Below, one piece after another: positions 20,487 to 33,122 of a DNA stretch of 64,000 nt. Source of the stretch: Buxus sempervirens. Taxonomy: Eukaryota; Streptophyta; Magnoliopsida; Buxales; Buxaceae. Position 1 is the stretch's first letter; each line of letters begins with the position of its first letter. The position numbers and the translations under genes are program-made. The stretch lies in the NCBI GenBank assembly GCA_947561395.2, contig OX387192.1:5456001-5520000 (forward strand), read 5' to 3'. The notes beneath the pieces are model-generated. The model was given only the letters and a program-made list of their open reading frames with translations, ran no database searches and was not told the DNA's origin.

Positions 20487-22967
20487 ATACATAAAACATT
20501 TACGATTCCAAACCCAAATGTGCTATGTTTTCGAAAAGGGTTGCTACTTACACTTTTCACGTAATCCTAATATTATCTCTTTATTCTCCACTGATTCAAT
20601 TTCTTAGTCAATTCTAGCAACACTGAAAATCCAGTACTACAGATCCTCTAAAGTCTACAACTTCCAGAAGGACAAGGGGGAAACTAAAATCGGGCATGAG
20701 TCTCCTTCTTTCGTTCAGCAAAGCAAAAACCCCAAAATTAGCACAATTGCACATGCTAACTTGATTATAAATTATTTAAACCTATTATAACTACACGATC
20801 CAATGTAACGCCCTCCTACAATACATCAACATAAGAGCCCATGAAATATTAAAATTACACAAGTTTTCTTACCTCAATAAATTATCTTATAACCATTAGA
20901 TTTCAACCAAACTTCAAATATTAGATCTCTAAATCATTTACAAAATATAAATAACATTGGATTCAATAACATGACTCCTAAAGTGCCTCAAAAATCAAAA
21001 ATAGAATCAAGAAAATTTCATGGCATTACAAGTTTCTTCTTTAGATATATTACATGTCTCACATTATTCAAAGTTCTCATAACACCATCAATCATTTTAA
21101 TCTTATTTGTGCACATAATGATGGCCTTATATTAAGCATCATTACCTATCAAAATACTATCATAATTTAATAATATATAGATGTTAAACCAATCCTTATG
21201 TGGGTACCTGTAGAAGAACATTCATACTCTAAAATTCATGAGTCTATGAATCAGCACCTGATGAAACTAAGAGTATATCATTTTCAATAGCATTTGAGCC
21301 ATTCCCGCTGGTTTTATTTAGTTTTTTATCTTTGGATTCACCACTACCTATTGAGTTTTTGAAGACTATATGACCCATTAAAGCTAGTCTATTCTACAGT
21401 TTTAGCTAAGCGGTCTAGTTGTAGTCTAGGGAAGTCTTTGAACACCCAAGACTACCCACCCAATGTGGGTTCTCTTAGATTAGTTGAATTGATTATTTGA
21501 TATATGTGAGAGGGCTTTTAATGATTTTGGCTCGCAATCCGAAGTTGCCCTAAGTCTCAAGTCTCTTATTTTGGGTACTGGCCTTGGACCAATTTGGAGG
21601 TCCATATGGGTTTTGGGTCCACAAAGTTAGTTCCTAAATCCATCTTGGCCCAGATTAGTCATGTGGGCCTTAGGATTCGAGCATATGCTGGTGGGTCAAG
21701 GCTGATGGACCAGCTTGGGTCTTACTCCATTTTCTAAGTGTTGATCTGCTTGGCAACACGATCCCCAAGCATTTCTCTTCAGACCTTTATGCGAGATCGG
21801 GCTTCCTTCCTCTCTTTTTTCTTTATCAGTTTTGTTGGTCTTTTTGGGCACTTCTGTGGCATAGGCCCCCAGCCCTATATTTCTATTGTTTGGCAGACCT
21901 GTGTGGGTTTTCCAAGGTGTGTGAAAACCAGGGGATGGGCTGGAAAGGCCCAGAATCATATCCATGGAATCTACCATCCTGGCAGAATAGGCCTGTGTAG
22001 ATTGTGTTCAGACCATTTGGGAAGACGATCCCAGAGCAGCAAAGTTCTATGTGATTTCTAAACCATTTTTAAGCACATGTGAGAATCCTCAGGTGTTCAT
22101 GGACCCTCTGCCATGATGTTTGGGTGTATGTATGTCTAAGAATGTTGAGAAAGTGGCGAGTTTCTGTCTATTCATGTATATGAATCGACGATCTCACATT
22201 TATCTCAGGTACTTGAAAATATAAATAAAATATGTAAAACTCTTATCATCGGCTTTACAATGTGTTGGAGGGGGTAAAGGAGAACCTCAAACTACACAAA
22301 TATAAGCAACCATTCGCAGGGCATGCTTCAGTATGCATCATGCATGTTATGTTGGAATGAGATGATCACTTGGACTCTTCGACAACCCTCCATATGCCAC
22401 TCCTCGTCCCATATTCAAATCACAGACTAAAAGCAGAGGTGAATTGAAGGGAGCACAAAGCAAGAAATAAGGATGGAAGAAAAGAACTTTCATTAAATAT
22501 TAAATTCAATTCAATAGCAAAACATACATACCTAATTACAAAGTAAGAATGAGAGACTAGGCTTGTTGATGGAGCCCCTTTGTGATTTTAGGCCCTCTTT
22601 TTATACATGACCAAAGTTTCACCTCTCTAATGGTTTTGATTTCTAGATGATGGTTTAAGTTGGCTAGAGGTTAGAAAAGGGGAAAGAGACTCCTTAAGCT
22701 GGAGTGGTGAAGATGGGTCTTTAGGTGCTCAATGTGTAAAACATGCCAAAAGTCCTTAAACTAACTGATTGGTTCTATTTTTTGTAGTATTTCTTTCAAG
22801 TTGGCCATCTTGGGAAGACGATTATGGTTAAAATTGTGCTTGCCATCTTGGCAAGAGGGTCAAGGTAAAATTTAGATTGGCATGGTTGGCCCACTTTACT
22901 TTGCCAAAGTCTTAAATAATCCGATAGTTCACTTTTCTAGATTGATGCATGGTTGCCACGTGATAAC
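20487..22967. other. Unassigned intergenic DNA, probably decayed repeats
   Basis: No supported gene is present. The small open frames (for instance near 21738-22061) lack recognisable domains. A TGTAACGCCCTCC word at 20815 resembles an LTR end (compare the rc end of the solo LTR at 23736-26029), but no partner end was found. I could not assign the remaining sequence to a family. Confidence 0.5.
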
Positions 22968-23735
22968 CATGTCAAGAGGTGTACCACATGGCATGTTGCA
23001 AGGCCGCCATGTGGTGAGTGTGTGCCACTAAAATTTTGGACTTACAATATGATTACATGGGAGATCGTCCAAGCAAAAATAAGGACAAGCCTTAATCTAG
23101 CTTGTTCTTTGTTTGAACTATCCAACAAAAAGGCGGTCCTTTTTGCGAGCTTGGAGGCGGAGGTTGGTGAGTTTATGCGCTTGAAAGAACTACAGATGGG
23201 AGGTCGATCCAAGATTCAATTTTATCGTTTAGTGCTGCATGGTGGGCAAAGTGTGGGGTTATATTCTTCTAACAGATGGTGGATCTCCATTTCAAGTGTT
23301 CCTCTGCATCTATTAGCTCCCTCCACTCTAAAAATGGTGGGAGTGATTTGCGGGGGTGCGTCTAAAATTGGGGAGATTGAGTTCCTTCAAAATGATTTGT
23401 GTAAGATAACTATGCTAGTTAAGGAGAGACTAGCAAGAAGAATCCCCTCTTTTTAGTTTGTCTCTAGGATGGTGATGTGTACTTTGAGACAACGATTTCA
23501 ATTTTACTAGAATGTCACTTGCATCCAGATCGGAAACTGAGCACTTTCCTGTTGGAAGAAGATGATGACATGGCATTGAATGGGGCTCTTTTTGGAGTGT
23601 CTGGTGGGGCACAGCAGCAGAGGGGGCCTAGCAATGAAAGAGGGCAGGTGGATGCTAGGTCTGTCAGAGATATTAATGACAGATCAGAAGTCGTTGGGGA
23701 AAGAATTCAAATTCAAGATTGTTGGGCTCATAGGT

Positions 23736-26029
23736 TGTAAAACCCCGATATTTTCTAAGGATTATTTTTTTTTTATTATTTATATGGGCGAATAAACTTA
23801 AGGAGCTGTGTGTATATGTAGGAATTTCAGTGGGCGAGCACACACCAAATCAAGGTTTTTCAAAAGTTCGTCAAGCGGCAATGTAATTATGGAAGGTATA
23901 AATACTTAAGGAAAATTATGTTTGAGGTTCTCAGAACACTCGTATACTCGTACTGAAGGCGATTGCGACTGCGCGATTGATCTAGGTTTTCTTTGGGGAG
24001 AGAAGAAGAACTGTGAGAGTTCCTGCTGATTGGTGTGTTCGTAATCAAGGGTTTTAAGAAGAAAGGCAGACTGAAAAGCAGACTCTTGCGAACAGAGGAT
24101 CAGCCGGGTGTCGATTTCGAACAGACGAACGACTGTTGGTGATCGGCCGTGGTTCAACTAGTTGCTGTTGCAGGGATTTAAGCGTGCAAGAGGTGAGTAG
24201 CATCGTTTTAAAACTGGGTTTCGGTTTTGATTCGTGAGTTGGTCTTGATGCATATGTTTTCTGGAAAAAGACAATCCGAGCATGAGTTTTTTTTAGGATT
24301 GTTAGAGATAAATAAAAAGGTGTTTAGAATAATTTCAAAACTGGTTTAAACATCTTCTGGGGATAGTAGGAGACTAAGAAAATTGTTACAGAGAGAAAAA
24401 TTTCAGTCAGTCGTGGAGATCTCGAAATAACAGAGACTTGAAAATCCGAGGTAGCATCCGCCGGGTTGGCGCCTACCTAGCGCCAACTGGTTTGAGTCGG
24501 CGCAAGACCGAATTTTCTTACCGCCGAGCTCGTGCTCATCTCGCGCCGAGCGGATTTCTTAACGCCAAGCTCGCGCTTATCGTGCACCTAGTTCGCGCCA
24601 GTCTATTTTAAGTAAGCGCGAAGTGTAGTTTAACTAATGACCTATCGCCGACCTCGCGCCAAGCGCCAGAGGTCAACGCAAGCCCCTATACTTTGCCGAA
24701 ATATGATATTTGACAAAATCAAGCTACAGTGGATACTTTGAGGGTTTAAGCACTTAGATATTGACTTGTTTAGAACCTTAGAAATTCTTTTGCCTGTTTC
24801 AAAATACACTGTGACTATTAAGTGGGATTTCTGGTAATCCTTAGGAGTTTCCAAGGTTAATTTTAAGGGCTATCGGTAGGTGATCTTACTGTACCTAATA
24901 CTAGGAGTTCTTGAATTATTTCTTTTGTCATACACTTGTACTTGATTGAGAATTGATTTACCTGGTTTTCCTTGATTAAAAGTTCTTAAATGTATTTACC
25001 ATGATTCTCTTGGTGTGAGTAAATGAATTATACCAACTGGTCTTGTGTTATGAGCTTTGATTTAATATTGAAAGTACATGATGTACTGTTCTGGTCCAGA
25101 GGGACATGTGGTGAGTTGTATTAAGTTATACATGATGTGGAACGTATTGTTTTATTGTGATGTCAGAGTTGTGATTTTACGATGGTTTGCTGTTTTGGTT
25201 TAGCTTGTCCTGGATCCATGCTTAAGCTTAGCAATGTAATATTATTGTTGGTTGTTGAAATTGCATGGCCTTGTGTGTTGCCACGACCAGTGTAGAGCAG
25301 CCAGAAACCCTAAGTAGGCCTGGTTGTCAATGCCGAAACCTGAGGAGTAGGCCGGCATTGGATGACGAAACCCTAAGTAGGCCGTAATTTCAGAGTTTCC
25401 GAAACCTTGAGTAGGCCAGAACTGTGTACATGGAGGTGTGGAGTGTCTACTTAGCATGTTTAATTTATCAACTTAACAATACTCATGACATTGACCAATC
25501 GATTTGTTGTCAGTATTAAATTGAATTGTGATTGGACACAATTATTGGTTTTGGTTTTAAACTTGGAGATTTTATTGGTTTCTTATTCGTACTGGTTATT
25601 TATCGATGCATGATTTGAACTGTGTTAACTATTTCCTACATGCATATGCTATTCGCTGAGATATTCGTATCTCACTCTTTTGTTTTTGTTTTGTTTTTCA
25701 GATACTCGAGGTGAGGCAACTACTGGGGTAGATCCGACTGAGACATATAGGGAGGAAGACTATTATTACATTCCTTAGACCTGTAGGTTATTTTTGAATT
25801 GAACTTTGAATTAATTGAATCTTTGAGGTGTAATAAAGTAGATTGAGGTTGAACCACTTGAATCTTAGTTAAGTTTGAATATTGAATTCTTAGATAAAGT
25901 ATGATTGTGCACTCTGATATGATTTAGTTTAGGTGATTATCCAACGATCACAAATGATTAAAATCCTTACCTAACACTCCGTAAGATGTGTTATATCTTT
26001 ATTGAACAATACGGATCCGGGGCGTTACA
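23736..26029 (+). mobile_element. Solo LTR, Ty3-like, target duplication TAGGT
   Basis: The insert is 2294 bp, opens TGTAAAACCCCG and closes CGGGGCGTTACA (near-perfect terminal inverted repeats). It is flanked on both sides by TAGGT (23731-23735 and 26030-26034). A TATA box (TATAAATA, about 23896) lies 160 bp in. No internal coding region, PBS or PPT is present, so it is a solo LTR left by LTR-LTR recombination. Its length and TGTAA...TTACA ends suggest a Ty3/Gypsy chromovirus of Tekay/Del type, but that assignment is inference. Confidence 0.85.
24455..24685. repeat. CG-rich GGCGC/CGCCGAGC cluster in the solo LTR
   Basis: Within an AT-rich LTR, about 230 bp carry many GGCGC, GCGCC, CGCCGAGC and AGCTCGCGC words, often as inverted pairs. 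This is irregular repetition without a fixed period. It could be a CpG-dense regulatory segment or a structured RNA leader. Confidence 0.55.
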
Positions 26030-27016
26030 TAGGTCGAACCCGAATAATACCATGATTTGGAGGCTTGTTAGTAGTGGAAATGTAACAGACCTTGCTGTAC
26101 ATGGGTCCGACTGTTTGGGTCCTACTAGGTTCAGAGACCCAGGCTCTATTCCTTTAGTGGTCAATCAATTCAATGGAGTCCAGGGGGTAGAGGTAGATTA
26201 TAGTCACATGGATGAACTACAGGAAGGTGGCAAAGAGGTTCTTCCTCATTTGGCATCTCCAAGTGCTTCTTCTATTTCTCAAACCGCTTCCTGTGGTGCT
26301 ACAGTGGAGAATGGAGACTATCCTTCTTTAGTGAGAAATCCTTCAGAGGACCTGGTGTTGGAGTATGAGGTTGCCGAAGTTTCTGTAAGTGGTTGCCTAA
26401 ACAGGGAGAGTCTTATACAAGAGGATGTAGCTGAAGCTATGAACGGAATTTGTCCATTAATTCCTAACTTGGATCCTCTTGTCTTTGTCGGAGTATCAAT
26501 TGGAACTCAAGTGGGGAAGTTAGAGTCCGAAATTCAGGAAGAAGATGGGACAAAATCAAGTGTATTTTATTAGGAGGATGTAGACACCCCAAAATTGCAC
26601 GTTTTTTGATAAATCTTGAAGGAGAGAAATATTTTATTGGAATTTTCAATTCTTAGCATTGGGTTTGAGATCCTTAACCCATTTGAATCCAAAACCACAA
26701 AGGAAAAAGCCCAAATTCAATCTTTTGCGCAAAGTCAAACTTTTCCAGTTGAACTTTGTTGACTTTTGACCCCAAAAAAATGAAATATTTTTTTAAGGTA
26801 AGATTTCAAGATAACTTTTCCCGGTAATCAGGTTTTTAGCAATGTTATTGTATAAATGAATTTTTTGAGCCTTTAAATCTTGACAAATACCTTAGTATTA
26901 ACATGTTGAATCTTTTTACAAGACCTTAAAAATCGGAATTTAGCCTTGAACTGGAAAGTTGACTTTTTATTCACTTGGAATTTGGGTTTTGAACTATTTT
27001 TAATGGATTCAAATTT

Positions 27017-27116
27017 GGGGGGGGGGGGGGTTTGCTTATTTACATGTAATATCTTAAGTAAATGGAGATTAAAAAATACGAGGACATTTACTTAAATGAT
27101 ATTACATGTAAATAAG
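27017..27116. repeat. G14 run and ~31-bp inverted repeat in the solo LTR
   Basis: Fourteen G lie at 27017-27030. Arms 27034-27064 (GCTTATTTACATGTAATATC...) and 27085-27116 (its near-perfect reverse complement) enclose a loop of about 20 bp. The arms differ only by about one base change and an inserted base. A stable hairpin could form in U3 of this LTR. Confidence 0.8.
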
Positions 27117-27181
27117 TATTGCCTGTGCAGGTAAGGGTCAAGGCTGTGCATAATTTGTGCAGACAGGCCATTTTGGTCTTG

Positions 27182-27260
27182 TCCGCATATAGTATGCGGT
27201 TTGGGCAAAACCGCATAATATATGCGAATACGCACAAATTTGCGCAATTTCGCAAATACT
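27182..27260. repeat. CCGCATA/TATGCGG palindromes in the solo LTR
   Basis: CCGCATATAGTATGCGG (27182-27198) is a palindrome. It is followed by ACCGCATAATATATGCG and a GCGCAATTTCGC stretch. They end about 175 bp before the TATA box (27434), the same place as the TATCCGG array in the 17903-20175 LTR, but with another core sequence. Confidence 0.65.
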
Positions 27261-27433
27261 CGGTTTCTGAGCCATATTTACCACTCCTACCTCTCTCTAG
27301 GAGACTCAGTTTCCCCTTTTGTACCCTCTGTAATTCATAGATTTACTCCAACTCATGTTTTAAAACTGAGTTGGAAGAATCTAGAACCAAATTTTGGCAT
27401 ACCCTTGTGACCTCCCATACCCTTGGCTTTGTC

Positions 27434-27440
27434 TATAAAT
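27434..27440 (+). promoter_or_regulatory. TATA box of the Tat-group solo LTR
   Basis: TATAAAT in the context TTGTCTATAAATAAAGGATC matches the TATA position in the full element's LTR. Confidence 0.65.
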
Positions 27441-29365
27441 AAAGGATCTCTCCTCAAGCAAAGGTCTGAGAATTGAAACTTGGAGAGCTCCAGGAGAAGA
27501 AGGGAACCCCTGCCTCTTTGCTTTCTCAAACAACCAAGGTAAGCCTCTCCTCTCCTTTTTTTTTTCTTTTTTTAATCTTAAGATAGTCAGATCTTCTACC
27601 TTTCTGTAGTGTAGAGACCTGATTGTGCTTGTAGCCCCAAACCTACCTCTGAGTACTTTAAGCACCCTCTCTAGCCGTAAAACGTGAAGGAGCTAGGGGA
27701 AACGAGAACAGGAATGGATCCCTAGGATAGAACCCCTTTTTTATGATGATTCTTTGTATGTTTTTTAATATTCTATGTGTGGTTGTATTGTTATGATTTT
27801 ATTTCAAATATGGAGGAATCACATGGATCTATGCTGTTCATAGCATTAGATCCTCTTTTTCCTCCTAAAAATCTGATTTCTCACACAACTACACCCACTT
27901 CATTAGTTTATGTCTTTTGGTTAATATAGGCTTAGATTTTAGATTTACCATATTCAATATGGTAGATTTGAGATCTAAAGCCTTAGAATAATCTCTAGGG
28001 TTTTGTGAGTTGATTTCGAATGGATTTAATCTCTGAGAGAAGACCTTATGGTCTAATCTCTTTTATTTTGATGGTTTTTATCAACGTGGGTGGATTTGGC
28101 TTCCCTCTCTGATTAATGAGAGATCTAGGCTAGATCTGTACCCTAAATGATTAGGAGTTTGTTCTTCAACATATTTCAAGTGATCTCAATTCATATTACA
28201 TGGTCACTCTTTGTTTGGATGGTTTTATAATGGTGAATTTCAACAAAAGGTATTTTCTTCAGTTTTATCAAATTTGATTGAGATTTCTACTACATTTTCT
28301 ATTTCATGAAAACCTCCAAATGGCTTTGGTATTAGTTAGCTAGGGTTTTGGATTGAAAGACTTTTAATTGAGTTTTTTAAAGCTTTAACCTTAAGTTGAT
28401 TTTCCAAAGTTTGGCTTTAAACTTAGTTTTGTTGAGTTTCTTTTAATTTTTCATGAAACCCTAGAAATGGTATATTCATATAGAGAGTCCAAAACCAATT
28501 GGACCACTCATATGAAGAACCCATGCATATCCTTGTGTTTTTCATAATTACTTTTATTTGATTTTCATTTGCAAGCAACCATTTAAAACATGAACGACAT
28601 TTGGCAACCACCTTGTGTGGATAAATAGGGGTGCCTAATACCTTCTCCTATTCATAACCTAATCTCCTTATCCAATCTCTAGATTTAACCATAAAGTAGA
28701 GCTACTTTTTGGCTCTATGTTCATTTTTCATGATCACTTTGGTGTCCATTCACACCTTAAATTGAATGGTGGCGACTCTAATCTTTTTGTAAACCCCGTG
28801 TGATGATAAGGAAGTCAGTTAGCTAATTTTCCATGTCTCACAGAGGAGTTCATCAATTCTATAATGCCAAGTCCTGAAATAGTAGCCCCATTATTAGAGG
28901 ACGAGGTCTTGAGTGAAACTATATCTGAGTACAGCCCACCAGATAAGGAAGCTGCTGGGCAGTTAATTGTGGCTCTGGAGTCACCCGATGGCGAGTTCAT
29001 AATCCCATTGAAGATGCTAAAGCCAAATTTGATCATAGATGTTGATGTCGATTTAGTGGATGGGGAAGTACAGAGGCCTGAAATGCATACGAATTCATGC
29101 AGGGAGGTGGAAGACCCAGATGGAGGAATCCTGGATAAAATAATGGTGATGAGTAAAGCATTGGGCTTATCATTTGAGGGATTTGAGATGGAGGTGATGG
29201 CTTTATTCACAACTATAGAGGCACAACATGCGAAGGAGTCAGAGGGAAATAAGAAGATGGCTAGATAGCTGTAGAGATTGACATGGTCTGTGAACGACCC
29301 TATAAAATCAGCCAATTCTTGGAACAGCCACAGGAAGAGTGCAAAGAGGGGTCTGGAAATTCATA

Positions 29366-32300
29366 ATGAAGGTTAAAATTTTGTCGTGGAATGTCAGAGC
29401 CCTAAATGCAAGGGACAAAAGGGACTCTATGAAAACACTCCTAAGAATTTGGAAACCTGACATTGTAATTCTTCAAAAATCGAAACTGGAAGTAGTAGAT
29501 AAAAAAATCATTAGAGATATCAAGGATTGCAGAAATCTGAAGTGGGTTTGTTTGCCATCTAAAGGGAGGTCGAGGGGAGTCATCCTAGCTTGGAAAGAGT
29601 TCTCATTCCAGCTTAAGCAAGCTTGGATTAAGGATTACTCTGTTTCAGCTGAACTTCTGCATCTCACCTCTTCTAAATCCCTTTTAATTAGTGGAGTCTA
29701 TGGTCTAAATGTGGACTCCCTATCATTAAAATTGTGGGAAGAGTTGGAAGAAGTGAGACAAGGAGTTCAGATTCCATGGTGTGTAGGGGGGATTTTAATG
29801 TAATTCGGTTTCCATCTGAAAGGAAAAGGTGCTGCCATTTGTCATCTACAATGCTAAAGTTCTCAGAATTCATCCACAAGTTTGCTTTGTTAGATATACC
29901 CATAAAAGGCTCAAAGTTCACTTGGTCCAATAACCATTCAGCATCAAAGTTGGACAGAATTTTAGTATCGCTAGATTTGGAATCCTGTTTTCCGAATATG
30001 GAGGTAGAAGCCTTGACAAGACCTGTTTCAGATCACACGCCGTTGCTGTTAAGATGTGAAGACTTTAGGTAGAAGGCTGCCCCATTCCGTTTTGAGAATA
30101 TGTGGCTCGAAGACCCAGAGTTCATCAAGAAGGTGGAGTTGTGGTGGGAAGAGATGAAGGTTGTAGGGAAACCCAGCTATGTCCTTTGTCATAAGCTTAG
30201 GTTGCTAAAAACCAAAATAAAGAAGTGGAATAGTGAGGAATTCGGGAAGATTGATGAACACTTGTCGAATACTTTAGATAAAATCAAGGAGATTGATGAT
30301 AAAGCAGAAGATGAGAAACTCAGTTCGAGGGAGTGGGTTAAGGAGGGAGAATCTGAAATCTAAATTTAGGAAATGGTCCTACTTGGAAGAAGTGAGTTGG
30401 CGCCAAAAGTCTAGAGCTCTTTGGTTAAAAGCAGGGGATAAGAATACTAAGTTCTTTCATAGAGTGGCTAAGGCAAGGGGGTCGGGTTAACTCTTTAAAC
30501 AAGGTGGAGATTGAGGGTAAGATATTTGAAGGTGAGGAAAACATTAAAAAGAATATTTCGGACTTCTATGCCATGCATGTTAGAGAAGAAGAACAATGCA
30601 GACCACTTCTTAATGGGTTGGGGTTTGAGACAATATCTCTCGAGTAAAGAGACGACATGGAAAAGTCCTTCTCGGAGGAGGAAATTAAAGGGGTGGTAGA
30701 CCAACTAAATGGAGAAAAGGCGCCGGGCCTGGATGGATTCTCATTAGCCTTCTTCAAATCTTGTTGGCATATTATAAAAGACGACCTGAAGGCAACTATG
30801 GAAGAATTCCACAACAATTGCAGCTTTGAGAAAAGTATTAATGCAACCTTCATTGTGTTAATTCCTAAGAAGGAGGGTTCAATCAAGGTTCAAGATTTCA
30901 AACCAATTAGTCTAGTTGGAAGTGTATACAAGATACTAGCTAAGCTCCTTGCCAATAGATTAAAGCTGGTGATCAATCCATTGATTTCACAAGCTCAAGG
31001 TGCATTTGTGGGTGGGAGACAATTGCATGATGGTATTCTTGTGGCAAGTGAATGTATTGACTCATGCAAAAGGAGAAAGATGGACATGGTAATGTGCAAA
31101 TTGGACATTCAAAAAGTTTATGATAACGTAAATTGGGAATTTTTACTATACTTATTAAGGCAAATGGGATTTGGGGAACAATGGAGGAGATGGATACAAT
31201 TTTGCATATCAACAGTGCACATTTCCATGTTGATTAACAGTTCAGCAACACATTTTTTTAACTCTTACAAAGGCCTTCGACAGGGAGACCCCCTATCACC
31301 TCTACTATTCACATTGGTAATGGAGTCTTTTAGTAGAAAGATGGCTAAAGCAACAGAAATGAGCAGATTGGAGGGAGTGACTTTTGGCGAAAATATTTCT
31401 ATAAATCATCTTCTTTTTGCAGATGACATATTGACTTTTTGTGAAGCCATAGTTCAGCAAATTATGTGGCTAAAAGGTATCCTATATTGTTTACAAGCAT
31501 GTTTAGGATTGAATGTTAGCTTGGGTAAGAGCAAAATGTTCAGTATGAAAGATGTGGAAAATATATCTCAGCAAAGTAGTCTCATGGGCTACAAAATTAG
31601 TTCACTTCCCACAATTTATCTTGGAATACCCCTTGGTGCGGGGTTCAAGAAGGCTTCAGTTTGGAATCCGATTGTGGAAAGAATGGAGAAGAGACTTTCT
31701 TCATGGAAGGGTTGTGTCCTATCAAAAGGGGGGAAATTAACTTTAATTTTAAGTGTGTTAGTGAGCTTGCCTACATTTTACATGTCTATCTTGAAAATTC
31801 CAATCTCCATTGCTAAAAGATTGGAACAAATCCAAAGGAAGTTCCTTTGGGAAGGTCCAGAAGAGGAAGCTAAGTTTTACTTGGTAACGTGGGAATCTAT
31901 TTGCAAAAAAAAAAGAGGAGGGGGTCTTGGGCTGAGGCCACTAAAGTTATTCAACAAAGCTTTAATGTAGAAGTGGATTTGGAGATATGGAATTGAAAAG
32001 GAGAATCTTTGGAGGAAGGTCATTCACTTGAAGTATGGCTCATCATTTGGGGGTTGGTTCCCGAGGCAATCAAAAAACACTTACGGGGTAAGTTTGTGGA
32101 AACCTATTGCAAAGATGAGCGCTTCAATTGCAAAAAATTGTAGATTTGTAGTTGGTGAGGGTTCTAAAGTTCGGTTTTGGTCGAACATTTGGTGTGGAAA
32201 CCGGAGCTTAATGGATAAGTTTCCCACTCTTTTTAATATATGTAGGGACAAAGAAGCTACCGTCAAGGACTACTTGGTTAGCACCGGGACTGATATAGTG

Positions 32301-33092
32301 TGGAACATTACTCTAAGGAGAAATCTCGTAGACTGAGAGGTTTGTAACTATGAAGATTTACTTATTGAAAGAACTTTACAGTACTAAGCTGAATCAAGCG
32401 GAAGACGTGTGTTTGTGGATAAAAGGAGAAAATGGAAGATTCTATGTTAAATCAGCGTTTGAAGCTTTGAATTCTACTGGACTTAGGTTTATGGAAAGCA
32501 AGTTGATTTGGGTTAAGGCTGTTCCAAGCAAAGTGGCTTTCTTCATGTGGGTTGCTTCCTTGGACAAGATCCTAACAATAAATCACTTGAAAAGTAGGGG
32601 ATGGCAGCTTCCGAACCGTTGTATAATGTGTAAACTTGACGAAGAATCGGTGGAGCACCTTTTAGTCCATTGCAAGGTTGCAAGCAATATGTGGAATAGA
32701 GTTATAACCAGCTTTGATCTGAAATGGGTTCAGGTAGAAAAATTTGACAAAGTGTTGCAGACATGGGGGAAGAAGTTTGGGAAGTCTAGGAAGGTCTCGA
32801 TGTGGAACTTGATCCCAGCGGCAATTTCCTTGGTGATTTAGAATGAAAGGAATAATAGAATTTTCAAAAACCTTGAGAAGAATGTGGAATTCTTGGAGAA
32901 GAAAGTCCTAATACTGATCTATAATTGGTTAGAATCAGAAAAGTTGATGGTCACTGTGTCCTTGGAAGAGTTTTTACATGCGATAGGTTCCCAGATTAGT
33001 GAGGGAGGGGTGTGCTTTGTTTCTAATTTCCCTGTTCTTAGTCTTAGATACACAGATTATGTACCTACAAAAAAAATGTCTTTCTCTATCTA
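29366..33092 (+). pseudogene. LINE ORF2: endonuclease, reverse transcriptase, zinc-binding end
   Basis: The AP-endonuclease starts at ILSWNVRALN (29366) and continues with GDFNVIRFPSERKR, KFTWSNN and SDHTPLLL. The RT has EIKGVVDQLNGEKAPGLDGF, FIVLIPKKEG, FKPISLVGSVYKILAKLLANRL, QGAFVGGRQLHDG, GLRQGDPLSPLLF and the catalytic HLLFADD (near 31415). The C-terminal part has KVAFFMWVASLDKILTINHL and CIMCKLDEESVEHLLVHC (zf-RVT), then an NERNNRIF-type segment. Breaks: frameshifts near 29790, 30350, 30480 and 32340, and stops near 30070, 30646, 31968 and 32839. This is an L1-clade plant LINE and is not functional. Confidence 0.9.
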
Positions 33093-33099
33093 AGTTCAT

Positions 33100-33122
33100 A
33101 ATATATATATATATATATATAT
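33100..33122. repeat. (TA)n microsatellite at LINE 3' end
   Basis: About eleven TA units lie just before the short A-run that ends the LINE. Confidence 0.9.

Larger units (their letters stand above)
26579..28842 (+). mobile_element. Solo LTR of the Tat/Ogre group, target duplication GAGGA
   Basis: The insert is 2264 bp, opens TGTAGACACCCCAAAATTGC and closes ATGTCTCACA. It is flanked by GAGGA at 26574-26578 and 28843-28847. It shares its ends, TATA context, CTTTCTGTAGTGTA word and CTAGCCGTAAAACGTGAAG word with the 3' LTR at 17903-20175, but U3 is quite different, so it is a related subfamily. No internal region remains. The perfect target duplication shows a simple insertion later reduced by recombination. 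Confidence 0.93.
23040..29268 (+). pseudogene. LINE ORF1 (DUF4283-like), split by two solo LTRs
   Basis: Three blocks remain: 23040-23735, 26035-26573 and 28848-29268. The first has NRWWISISSVPLHLLAPSTL, VGVICGGASKIGEIEF and MLVKERLARRIPSF, matching the linker and CGG-type segment of plant LINE ORF1 nucleic-acid-binding proteins. The rest is acidic and poorly conserved. A frameshift lies near 23460-23530. Across both LTR insertions the frame fits once one target-duplication copy is ignored, with a TAG at 26571 just before the second insertion. The upstream end of ORF1 is missing, and no clear CCHC knuckle is seen. Confidence 0.65.

Noticed and set aside
20815-20830. TGTAACGCCCTCC word as the end of another LTR
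   Set aside because: No matching second end, target duplication or internal region was found. A single short match is not enough.
21738-22061. 107-codon ORF in the unassigned intergenic region
   Set aside because: No domain, no splice context, and an overlapping ORF on the other strand of similar quality.
28864-29268. Independent host gene (134 codons, acidic)
   Set aside because: It continues the LINE ORF1 frame exactly across the solo LTR target duplication and lies just before LINE ORF2.
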